From contig CAJVYJ010000150.1 in the NCBI GenBank assembly GCA_913009475.1, positions 1-5,173 on the forward strand: a stretch of 5,173 nt of DNA, given 5' to 3'. The translations under genes and the position numbers were made by a program. The notes beneath the pieces are model-generated. The model was not told where the DNA came from. It ran no database searches and saw only the letters and a program-made list of their open reading frames with translations. Below are positions 1-5,121 of this stretch, in pieces; the stretch's first letter is position 1, and each line of letters starts with the position of its first letter. This stretch comes from an uncultured Actinomycetes bacterium. Its GTDB lineage: Bacteria; Actinomycetota; Aquicultoria; CAJVYJ01.

Positions 1-99
1 GCCTGGCTCCCGGCGAGACCATGCTCGCTTTAGCCTGCGAGACGCATTTCTCGTAGAATAAATAAACCTTTCTTAATAGCGTAAAACGTGTAGGCTTGA

Positions 100-132
100 C
101 CTGTCTGCGTGCGGAGGATACGCACAGATAGG
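100..132 (+). other. Bulged hairpin in the leader
   Basis: CCTGTCT (100-106) pairs with AGATAGG (126-132), with one G-U pair. GTGCG (109-113) pairs with CGCAC (121-125). This gives 12 base pairs with a two-base bulge (107-108) and a seven-base loop (114-120). No T-run follows, so it is not a simple terminator. No known RNA family is recognised. Confidence 0.5.
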
Positions 133-198
133 CTGGGAATCCAGGTAAAGAGGTGCGTTGGAAACAGAAAGTAAAGCATCAACAGGCACGGTTGGCCG

Positions 199-226
199 TG
201 GATTCCCGATCGGGTCGGGGATGACA
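199..226. repeat. REP-like palindromic intergenic element
   Basis: ATTCCCGA (202-209) and TCGGGGAT (215-222) form an inverted repeat around TCGGG, with one G-U pair if transcribed. The flanks TGGATTCCC and GGGGATGACA match the general form of short dispersed palindromes (GTCATTCCCG...CGGGAATCCA) found between genes in many bacterial genomes. Only one full copy is in the window, so dispersal cannot be shown here. A half-site, GGGAATCCA (135-143), is the exact reverse complement of 199-207. Confidence 0.5.
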
Positions 227-276
227 GTGGGAGGGTAGAGCGTTGAGGGGAGAGGGTAGATGTTAAATGCGAGTCT

Positions 277-300
277 AAAGTCTAGCTTCTAGACTTTTTT
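277..300 (+). terminator. Intrinsic (rho-independent) terminator
   Basis: AAAGTCTAG (277-285) and CTAGACTTT (289-297) form a perfect 9-bp stem with a three-base loop (CTT). The T-run on the 3' side extends to position 300. The stem is AT-rich, so it may be moderate in strength. It lies 66 bases before cobU. It could end an upstream transcript, with the cob promoter after it, or act as an attenuator within the cob leader. The sequence alone does not decide between these. Confidence 0.7.
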
Positions 301-316
301 AAAATATTATAGTGTA

Positions 317-322
317 GAGGTG
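317..322 (+). promoter_or_regulatory. Strong ribosome binding site before the 328 ATG
   Basis: GAGGTG is a six-base match to the anti-Shine-Dalgarno complement, with a five-base gap to the ATG at 328. It is the best ribosome site in the leader. It serves an 11-codon ORF rather than cobU itself, whose ATG at 363 has only a distant GGAAGG (342-347). Confidence 0.55.
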
Positions 323-327
323 GGGAG

Positions 328-363
328 ATGAAGGCGCAAATGGAAGGCGGATATATTGGTTAA
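328..363 (+). CDS. Possible leader mini-ORF coupled to cobU
   Basis: An 11-codon ORF (MKAQMEGGYIG) starts at an ATG with a well-placed SD (GAGGTG, five-base spacing). It ends with a TAA at 361-363 whose last base is the first base of the cobU ATG (TAATG). This arrangement suggests translational coupling: ribosomes ending here could restart on cobU, which lacks a well-spaced SD of its own. The peptide has no recognisable function. It has no run of a regulatory amino acid, so a classical amino-acid attenuator is unlikely. A frameshift or sequencing error in 328-363 that hides a longer cobU N-terminus is an alternative, as is chance. Confidence 0.35.
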   Translation: MKAQMEGGYIG

Positions 364-908
364 TGGGAGAAATATTGGCTAAAACCAAAGCGGTAATAAC
401 GCTAATAATAGGCGGCTCACGCAGTGGGAAAAGCAGTTTGGCGGAGAATATGGCCGCTGATAGCGGCTTGCCGGTTGTCTATTTGGCGACCGGGGAAGCC
501 ATGGATGAGGAGATGCGACTTAGAATTATCCGTCACCGGGAAAGTCGCCCCAAGAATTGGCGGACAATCGAGGTAAATAAAAATCTTGACGAAGTCATTA
601 CCTCCCTTAAAGCAGCTAATCTATGTCTTATTATAGATTGTCTGACTATTTACGTAGCCAAATTAATGCGAAAACCGAATGTCGATGACGCCGCTATTAT
701 TAAACACATACAAGCGGTTATGAGAGCCGCGGAAGAGCGGTATCAGGTAATATTTGTATCCAATGAAGTCGGCCGGGGATTGGTACCACCTTATCCGGCC
801 GGGCGTCGATATCGCGATTTACTGGGGCGGGCCAATCAAGTAGTCGCTAAGGCCGCCACGGAAGTCTATATGATGGTGGCCGGCATACCGGTAAAAATAA
901 AAGGATAG
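363..908 (+). CDS. cobU: CobU: adenosylcobinamide kinase / adenosylcobinamide-phosphate guanylyltransferase
   Basis: This bifunctional cytoplasmic enzyme phosphorylates adenosylcobinamide and then transfers GMP from GTP to give adenosylcobinamide-GDP, the activated form used by cobalamin synthase (CobS). The 181-residue length is normal for the family. The P-loop GGSRSGKS lies at residues 17-24. The block YLATGEAMDEEM..RI..HR..RP.NW at 40-66 includes His58, which aligns with the family histidine that carries GMP. DCLT follows at 92-95, then VSNEVGRGLVP (132-142), RRYRDLLGRANQ (148-159) and the C-terminal MMVAGIPVKIK. The ATG at 363 overlaps the stop of a mini-ORF (TAATG). A TTG at 375, preceded by GGGAGA at 365-370, is an alternative start that would give a more typical short N-terminus. 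It is the first gene of the operon, 4 nt before the adenosyltransferase gene. Confidence 0.95.
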   Translation: MGEILAKTKAVITLIIGGSRSGKSSLAENMAADSGLPVVYLATGEAMDEEMRLRIIRHRESRPKNWRTIEVNKNLDEVITSLKAANLCLIIDCLTIYVAKLMRKPNVDDAAIIKHIQAVMRAAEERYQVIFVSNEVGRGLVPPYPAGRRYRDLLGRANQVVAKAATEVYMMVAGIPVKIKG

Positions 909-912
909 CGTT

Positions 913-1479
913 GTGGATGACGTCTATGGAAAACGAGAGGAGAAAAGCTTGAAATTGAAGAATGGTTTGGTTCAAGTATATCACGGTAATGGCAAAGGCA
1001 AATCGACGGCCGCTTTTGGCTTGGCGTTTAGAGCTGCCGGTCAAGGCTTGATGGTCTGCATTATCCAGTTCATGAAAGCTTCGGTAGAAGAGTCCGGCGA
1101 GGCAAAAGCAGTAGCCTCTACCGGCAATATTGATCTTTATCGTTTCGGGCGTAGTTTTATTGAATACCCGCGCCCATCAAGTGAAGAAGTGGCCCGGGAG
1201 GTTAGTGAGGGGCTCAAATTTGCCGAAAAAGCTGTCACTTCCGGCAAATATTCGCTAGTTATATTAGATGAGATAAATGTAGCTATCCATTTAAAAGTAG
1301 CTGAGGTGGAAGATGTTATAAGGGTAGTAATAGCTAAAAATCCCGAGGTGGAAATGGTTTTAACCGGACGTTATCCGCCGGTTGAAATAATAGATATAGC
1401 GGATTTAGTGACCGAGATGAAAATGGTGAAGCATCCCTTTGACCGGGGTGTCAAAGCACGCAAAGGGATTGATTATTGA
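913..1479 (+). CDS. cobO: Corrinoid (cob(I)yrinic acid a,c-diamide) adenosyltransferase, CobO/CobA/BtuR family
   Basis: This enzyme transfers the 5'-deoxyadenosyl group of ATP to the cobalt of reduced corrinoids, forming the upper axial ligand of adenosylcobalamin. The P-loop HGNGKGKSTAAFG lies at residues 24-36, followed by the family block IIQFMK (50-55). The acidic LVILDEINVA segment is at 115-124. The C-terminal signature LTGRYPP...IADLVTEMK.VKHPFDRGVKARKGIDY is intact. Its 188 residues fit a complete family member. The GTG start at 913 has AAGGA (901-905) seven bases upstream, inside the end of cobU. A TTG at 949 (residue 13) has a stronger AGGAG (938-942) six bases upstream and would begin right before the conserved core (LKLKNGLVQVY), so the true start may be 949. 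The stop (1477-1479) overlaps the cobD start. Confidence 0.94.
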   Translation: MDDVYGKREEKSLKLKNGLVQVYHGNGKGKSTAAFGLAFRAAGQGLMVCIIQFMKASVEESGEAKAVASTGNIDLYRFGRSFIEYPRPSSEEVAREVSEGLKFAEKAVTSGKYSLVILDEINVAIHLKVAEVEDVIRVVIAKNPEVEMVLTGRYPPVEIIDIADLVTEMKMVKHPFDRGVKARKGIDY

Positions 1480-2558
1480 ATAAAAAATCGAACATGGCCG
1501 TACACGGCGGCCGTCGTAGAGAATTCGCTGATAAATATGGATTACAAAGCTCTGAAATAATAGATTTTAGCGTTAACATAAATCCTCTGGGGCCGAGTCC
1601 GGCAGCGGTTAGCGCTATAAAGAATTCCTTGAATAGAATAATCGACTATCCTGATGGTGATATCTTAGAATTCAAAAAGTCAATCGCGGCTTATAATGGT
1701 GTGAACAGAGATAATATTGTCGTCGGTAATGGTTCTATTGAGCTAATCTATTCTTTAATGTCTCTTTTTAGGCCCAAGCATGCCGTTGTTATAGCGCCTA
1801 CCTTTACTGAATATGAGCGGGCCGCCGGGTTAAGCGGCGCTAAAGTAAAAAACGTTTTTTTAACTGGAAATTACCAAAACTTGAGTTCCATTGACTCAAT
1901 AAATTCGGATGAGTCTGACATTATATTTATCTGTAACCCCAATAATCCCACCGGCGCTTTATACGGCACTGATGAGATTGAAAATTTAAGTCGCTCAGTT
2001 CCTAATGCCATTGTGGTTATCGATGAAGCTTTTATGGATTTCATCAATCGGGAACGTGATTATTCTTTCACTCTTAAAGCTGTCGCGGGCACGCGTTTTA
2101 TTGTGCTGCGTTCACTGGGCAAATTTTTTGCCCTGGCCGGTCTGCGTCTCGGTTATTTAATAACTGATAAGGAGACGGCGGCCTATCTGGCTCTTAGACA
2201 ACCGCCGTGGAACATTAATAACCTGACCATCGCGGCGGCTATGGCGTCCATTAATGACAAAGAATATATAACTTACAGCCAGAAAACGTGCCGTCTATTA
2301 AGAGAAGATCTCTATAAGCGGTTAACTTCGATAAAGAAGCTAAAGGTATATTCTTCTCATGCTAATTTTTTCTTAGTTAAAATTTTGAAAGCGAAGTTCA
2401 GCGCCGATATGCTGCAAGATAAATTGGCGGCGGATAACATCCTGATTCGAACCGCGAGTGATTTTAAGGGCTTGAATGAGAGTTATTTTCGCCTGGCGGT
2501 CAGGGATGAAACTGACAATCGGTTCTTGGCGGAGAAATTGGGTGAGATACTGGCATGA
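1476..2558 (+). CDS. cobD: CobD: L-threonine-O-3-phosphate decarboxylase (PLP enzyme)
   Basis: CobD decarboxylates threonine phosphate to (R)-1-amino-2-propanol phosphate, the linker between the corrin ring and the nucleotide loop. It is a fold-type I aminotransferase relative of HisC. The N-terminal VHGG (9-12) and IDFSVNINPLGPSP (29-42) separate CobD from ordinary HisC. GNGSIELIY (84-92), PTFTEYERA (108-116), NPNNPTG (154-160) and DEAFMDF (183-189) follow. Lys216 in LRSLGKFFALAGLRLGY is the expected PLP-binding lysine. The residue before it is Gly, where Thr or Ser is more usual, a small oddity. YFRLAVRD (337-344) supplies the substrate carboxylate-binding arginine. The TTG start at 1476 overlaps the previous stop (TTGA) and has AAAGGGA (1462-1468) seven bases upstream. 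The ATG at 1494 lacks an SD. The 360-residue length is normal. HisC is the alternative call, less likely given the operon and the N-terminal motifs. Confidence 0.9.
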   Translation: MNKKSNMAVHGGRRREFADKYGLQSSEIIDFSVNINPLGPSPAAVSAIKNSLNRIIDYPDGDILEFKKSIAAYNGVNRDNIVVGNGSIELIYSLMSLFRPKHAVVIAPTFTEYERAAGLSGAKVKNVFLTGNYQNLSSIDSINSDESDIIFICNPNNPTGALYGTDEIENLSRSVPNAIVVIDEAFMDFINRERDYSFTLKAVAGTRFIVLRSLGKFFALAGLRLGYLITDKETAAYLALRQPPWNINNLTIAAAMASINDKEYITYSQKTCRLLREDLYKRLTSIKKLKVYSSHANFFLVKILKAKFSADMLQDKLAADNILIRTASDFKGLNESYFRLAVRDETDNRFLAEKLGEILA

Positions 2559-3949
2559 GTTCTGTCGATGTGCCACGGTTAATTATTGCCGGAACAGCCA
2601 GTGGTGTTGGTAAGACTACGGTGGCGCTGGCGGTTATGGCGGGGCTTAAATCCCTGGGTTATAAGATTCAACCCTTTAAAGCCGGACCGGATTACATCGA
2701 TACCGGGTTTCACAATTTAGCTCTGGGACGAATTTCGCGCAATTTGGATTGTCGCTTATTTGATGAGAATAGTTTATGTGAGGTGTTAGCCCATGGTGCG
2801 GTCGGCGCAGATATCGCGATAGTCGAGGGTGTGATGGGTCTATTTGACGGCGATAGGGAAGGGCGAGGGAGTACGGCACGCCTGGCTAAATTATTAAAAG
2901 CGCCGATTATTTTAGTTGTTGACGCTGCCGGCCAGGGGCAGAGCGTAGCCGCTACTATTTATGGATTCACTAGGTTTGAGCCGGACATCGAGATAGCCGG
3001 GGTTATCTTAAATCGGTTGGGCGGCGCTGGTCATTATCGTTTTATCAAGGAGTCATTACCTGACAGCGATATTATTTTAGGTTATCTGAATCAAGATCAA
3101 CAACTGACGCTGGCGGAGCGGCATTTGGGCCTGGTTCCAGCCGGTGAACAAGCGAGCTTAAAAAATTTGGTTAACAAATTAGGGTTATGGGCGAGAGACA
3201 ACCTGGATTTGGAAAAAATGAGTACCATTGCCGCTGGGGCGCGGCCTTTAAACTATACGCCTAAGCTATTTAATGAGCACTTAAAAAAGAAGGTTAAAAT
3301 CGGCGTAGCCAAAGATAAAGCCTTCAGTTTTTATTATCAGGATAATTTAGACATACTTGCCGACCTGGGCGCGGAGCTCATATATTTCAGCCCGCTTAAT
3401 GATGCTAATTTACCGCCGGGTTTGGACGGCCTCTATCTGGGCGGCGGTTTTCCGGAAGTCTTTGCAATTGAACTGTCAGCTAATTTGTCAATGCGCAGAG
3501 CTGTCCTTAAAACTATTGAGTCGGGGTTACCTACCTATGCCGAATGCGGCGGTCTCATCTATCGATCTCAAGAGATCGTCAATCCGGATGGGCGCTCATT
3601 TCCGATGTGCGCCGTTCTTTCATCCAGCGCGCGGATGGGGGATAAGCTACATCTTGGTTATCGCCAAGCGGAAGCGCTGGCTGATAATATATTGACCAGC
3701 AGGGGGGATAAGGTAGTCGGCCATGAGTTTCATTATTCAACCATTAACAGAATCAGTAACGGAATCGGACGAGCGTACAAACTATTAGGAGATAATCAAA
3801 ATAGCAATTCGGAAGGTTTTATTGGGCATAATTTGTTGGCGTCCTATATACATTTGCATTTCGCGTCCAATAAGAGTTGGGCGCGCAGTTTTATTGAAAG
3901 TTGTGCATCATCCACTACACACGGTAACGTTAAAACAGTGCATAACTAA
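2555..3949 (+). CDS. cbiA: CbiA: cobyrinate a,c-diamide synthase
   Basis: CbiA uses ATP and glutamine to amidate the a and c acetate side chains of cobyrinic acid. The N-terminal P-loop/dethiobiotin-synthetase-like domain starts with GTASGVGKTT (13-22). FKAGPDYIDTGFH (41-53), NLDC (63-66) and VEGVMGLFDG (90-99) follow. The C-terminal class I glutamine amidotransferase domain (about 248-440) has YLGGGFPE (294-301), the nucleophile Cys331 in YAECGG, GHEFHYS (389-395) and the late YIHLHF (431-436), which carries the catalytic histidine. The 464-residue length is full. The ATG overlaps the cobD stop (ATGA), with GGTGAG (2541-2546) as SD. Tandem stops TAATAA end it. The homologue CobB of the aerobic pathway (hydrogenobyrinate a,c-diamide synthase) cannot be excluded by motif alone. 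No clear terminator follows it. Confidence 0.95.
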   Translation: MSSVDVPRLIIAGTASGVGKTTVALAVMAGLKSLGYKIQPFKAGPDYIDTGFHNLALGRISRNLDCRLFDENSLCEVLAHGAVGADIAIVEGVMGLFDGDREGRGSTARLAKLLKAPIILVVDAAGQGQSVAATIYGFTRFEPDIEIAGVILNRLGGAGHYRFIKESLPDSDIILGYLNQDQQLTLAERHLGLVPAGEQASLKNLVNKLGLWARDNLDLEKMSTIAAGARPLNYTPKLFNEHLKKKVKIGVAKDKAFSFYYQDNLDILADLGAELIYFSPLNDANLPPGLDGLYLGGGFPEVFAIELSANLSMRRAVLKTIESGLPTYAECGGLIYRSQEIVNPDGRSFPMCAVLSSSARMGDKLHLGYRQAEALADNILTSRGDKVVGHEFHYSTINRISNGIGRAYKLLGDNQNSNSEGFIGHNLLASYIHLHFASNKSWARSFIESCASSTTHGNVKTVHN

Positions 3950-3970
3950 TAAGTTGTAGATAAAAAAAAT

Positions 3971-3976
3971 AAGGAG
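3971..3976 (+). promoter_or_regulatory. Ribosome binding site for the 3982 ATG
   Basis: AAGGAG lies five bases before the ATG at 3982, in an A-rich stretch after cbiA. It supports a genuine start for the membrane-protein segment, whatever genome that segment came from. Confidence 0.6.
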
Positions 3977-3981
3977 AAAAA

Positions 3982-4128
3982 ATGGGACTCAATCTCGGAT
4001 GGAGAGTATTTATCTTATCCATCTTATCCTATGTAATTTTTTGGGGAATTTTTGCAGAATTTAGTTTGGTAATGTTGGTTCCTCTGACTTATTGGTATTT
4101 GCATATCAAATTTCAAAAAAAAGAAAAA
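3982..4128 (+). other. N-terminal fragment of an unidentified small membrane protein
   Basis: The start has a good AAGGAG SD. The encoded 49 residues hold two hydrophobic stretches (FILSILSYVIFWGIF and FSLVMLVPLTYWYL), then HIKFQKKEK. I do not recognise the family. The DNA is AT-rich (about 31% GC by hand count), unlike the cob genes. A perfect tandem repeat of ATCTTATCC (4012-4020 and 4021-4029) encodes ILS twice. The segment stops making sense as one protein at the A-rich run (4115-4128), which may be where unrelated sequence was joined. Confidence 0.4.
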
Positions 4129-5121
4129 GCGAAATATTTATCTCATTGCCAAGCTTTGATTCATCCCCAAGAAGATGATTTTGGCATTACGGTCATTGAG
4201 GCCATGGCGGCTGGTCGTCCAGTTATTGCCTATCAGTCCGGCAAAAGTGATATTGCAATTGACCTAATAAACAGAGCCATTCAAATTGATCCCGGACAAG
4301 CATCTTTTTACAGCAATCTGGGAAATGCACTAATGGAGGAAGGAAGGCTCGATGAGGCGGTTGAATGTTATCAAAAGGCCCTTGAAATAAAACCGGATTA
4401 TATTGATGCACACGACAATCTTGGGAAGACGTTCAGGGATCAGGGAATGCTGGACCAGGCCATGTCATGCTACGAAAGGTCCTTGCAGTTAGACCCGGAT
4501 AACGCCGAGACAATATTTGATCTCGCGACGGTCCATTTGTTGCGTGGAAATTTTACTGAGGGGTGGGCCGGATATGAGTCGCGTTTGAAGCGGAAAAAAT
4601 GGAGAAGCGTTTATCCCTTCCGGCTCGAAATGCCTCGATGGGACGGCGCACCCTTTGCCGGAAAGAGGCTTTTTGTGCACAGTGAACAGGGATTTGGAGA
4701 CAGTCTGCAATTTGTCCGCTACCTTACGATTGTCAAGGAGAGAGGGGGAGAGGTTGTTTTCGAGACGGTAAAACCCTTTATGGATCTGTTCAAGGATCTG
4801 AAGGGGGTTGACATTTTGGTAGAAGGTCCCGCCGACACGAGACAGGCTATGGACTGCGATCTTTATGTGCCGCTTTTGAGTCTACCTGGAATATTTGAAA
4901 CCCGGCTGGAGACCATCCCCTCACAGGTGCCCTATCTTTTCGCTGACCCCCGGAAGGTCCGGTACTGGTGCGACAGGTTCCCGGGCACAGGCTTCAAGGT
5001 CGGCCTTGTATGGGCCGGAAAAGCCACGGACCGTCGGCGGTCCTGTCCCATAGAAGAACTGAGATCGGAAGAGCGTCGTGTAGGGAAAGAGTGTAGATCT
5101 CGGTGGTCGCCGTATCATTAA
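3982..5121 (+). CDS. Chimeric ORF: membrane segment + GT4 fragment + TPR protein, ending in adapter
   Basis: A single frame of 379 codons stays open here, but it does not look like one natural protein. Residues 1-49 are hydrophobic with two likely membrane helices (about 8-26 and 28-45) and a basic end. Residues 50-88 are a piece of a GT4 glycosyltransferase C-terminal domain (HPQEDDFGITVIEAMAAGRP). Residues 91-360 are TPR repeats plus the C-terminal domain that often follows them. Residues 361-379 (RSEERRVGKECRSRWSPYH) are translated sequencing adapter, so the stop at 5119-5121 is not a biological stop. By hand count the first segment is about 31% GC; single 60-base lines of the TPR part range from about 40% to 68%. 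Misassembly or a chimeric library molecule is the simplest explanation. A real fusion is possible but unlikely, because the GT4 piece lacks most of its domain. Confidence 0.6.
   Translation: MGLNLGWRVFILSILSYVIFWGIFAEFSLVMLVPLTYWYLHIKFQKKEKAKYLSHCQALIHPQEDDFGITVIEAMAAGRPVIAYQSGKSDIAIDLINRAIQIDPGQASFYSNLGNALMEEGRLDEAVECYQKALEIKPDYIDAHDNLGKTFRDQGMLDQAMSCYERSLQLDPDNAETIFDLATVHLLRGNFTEGWAGYESRLKRKKWRSVYPFRLEMPRWDGAPFAGKRLFVHSEQGFGDSLQFVRYLTIVKERGGEVVFETVKPFMDLFKDLKGVDILVEGPADTRQAMDCDLYVPLLSLPGIFETRLETIPSQVPYLFADPRKVRYWCDRFPGTGFKVGLVWAGKATDRRRSCPIEELRSEERRVGKECRSRWSPYH
4129..4248 (+). other. Internal fragment of a GT4-family glycosyltransferase
   Basis: Residues 50-89 of the ORF (KYLSHCQALIHPQEDDFGIT, then VIEAMAAGRPVIAYQSG) match the nucleotide-sugar binding region of GT4 (glycosyl transferases group 1). 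The signature is E/D-DFGI..(I/V)EAMA.G.PVIAY. In intact enzymes this is followed by a GG..E.V..G..G segment. Here it breaks off after QSGK and passes into TPR sequence. About 40 residues of a roughly 350-400 residue enzyme are present, so it cannot be a working catalytic domain. Both edges are estimates to within about ten bases. Confidence 0.7.
4249..5061 (+). other. Partial TPR protein with glycosyltransferase-like C-terminal domain, cut at 5061
   Basis: At least three TPR units are visible: IAIDLINRAIQIDP (ORF residues 91-104), SNLGNALMEEGRLDEAVECY plus QKALEIKP (111-138) and DNLGKTFRDQGMLDQAMSCY plus ERSLQLDP (145-172). A fourth begins at AETIFDLATVHLLRGNFTEG. GWAGYESRLKR (194-204), PRWDGAPFAGKRLFVHSEQGFGDSLQFVRY (218-247) and VGLVWAGKATDRRRSCPIEEL (340-360) are typical of the C-terminal domain found after TPRs in bacterial proteins linked to glycan or cell-surface assembly. 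The usual continuation after RSCPIEEL is missing because the insert ends at 5061. The 5' end is also missing, since the TPR array starts abruptly at the GT4 junction. The exact role is unknown. Confidence 0.7.
5062..5119. other. Illumina TruSeq universal adapter (reverse complement), contamination
   Basis: These 58 bases begin AGATCGGAAGAGCG and end CGCCGTATCATT. As I recall the published oligo, they match the full reverse complement of the TruSeq universal adapter with no mismatch. Read on the - strand, they encode the well-known contaminant peptide RRPPRSTLFPYTTLFRS. Everything from 5062 on is technical, not genomic. Confidence 0.97.

Larger units (their letters stand above)
1..327 (+). other. 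Non-coding leader region upstream of the cob operon
   Basis: I see no convincing protein gene here; all frames are broken by stops. I recognise no tRNA, tmRNA, RNase P, SRP or 6S signature. The stretch is rich in possible RNA structure. GCGAG/CTCGC blocks lie at 13-54, a bulged hairpin at 100-132, a small CTGG-GAAT-CCAG hairpin at 133-144, a palindrome at 199-226 and a terminator at 277-300. The cobalamin riboswitch core (a GCCACTG-like block) is not visible. Only a weak B12-box resemblance occurs at about 8-24, at the very left edge. The region may contain the 3' end of an upstream transcript, a regulatory leader, or both. A TATTAT/TATAGT stretch at 305-313 could be a -10 element, but I find no fitting -35. 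Confidence 0.6.

Noticed and set aside
1..150. tmRNA or other known RNA gene end
   Set aside because: The CTCGCTTTAGCC stretch recalls a tmRNA tag end, but there is no following TAA in frame, no T-arm GGTTCGAxTCC and no CCA end.
100..240. Complete cobalamin riboswitch in the visible leader
   Set aside because: GGGAATCCAGGT (135-146) recalls part of the aptamer, but the GCCACTG-like core and an in-order B12 box are absent downstream of it.
847..1044. - strand ORFs opposite the cob genes (847-1044, 2373-2576, 2676-2879)
   Set aside because: They are short, antisense to conserved coding sequence, lack recognisable motifs and cross real gene junctions.
3357..3695. Second + strand ORF of 112 codons inside cbiA
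   Set aside because: It lies wholly within the conserved amidotransferase domain of cbiA in another frame and shows no protein family features.
4012..4029. Tandem 9-bp repeat ATCTTATCC
   Set aside because: Two copies in frame encode ILS-ILS in a membrane helix. That is too small to suggest a repeat element or phase-variable tract.
4921..5118. A - strand ORF starting MIRRPPRSTLF
   Set aside because: Its start is the translated adapter, a widespread contaminant peptide, and the rest is antisense to the TPR segment.
3982..5121. A novel membrane-anchored GT4-TPR fusion protein or new glycan system
   Set aside because: Fragments are incomplete, the joins are abrupt, composition shifts, and the 3' end is sequencing adapter. 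Artefact is far more likely.
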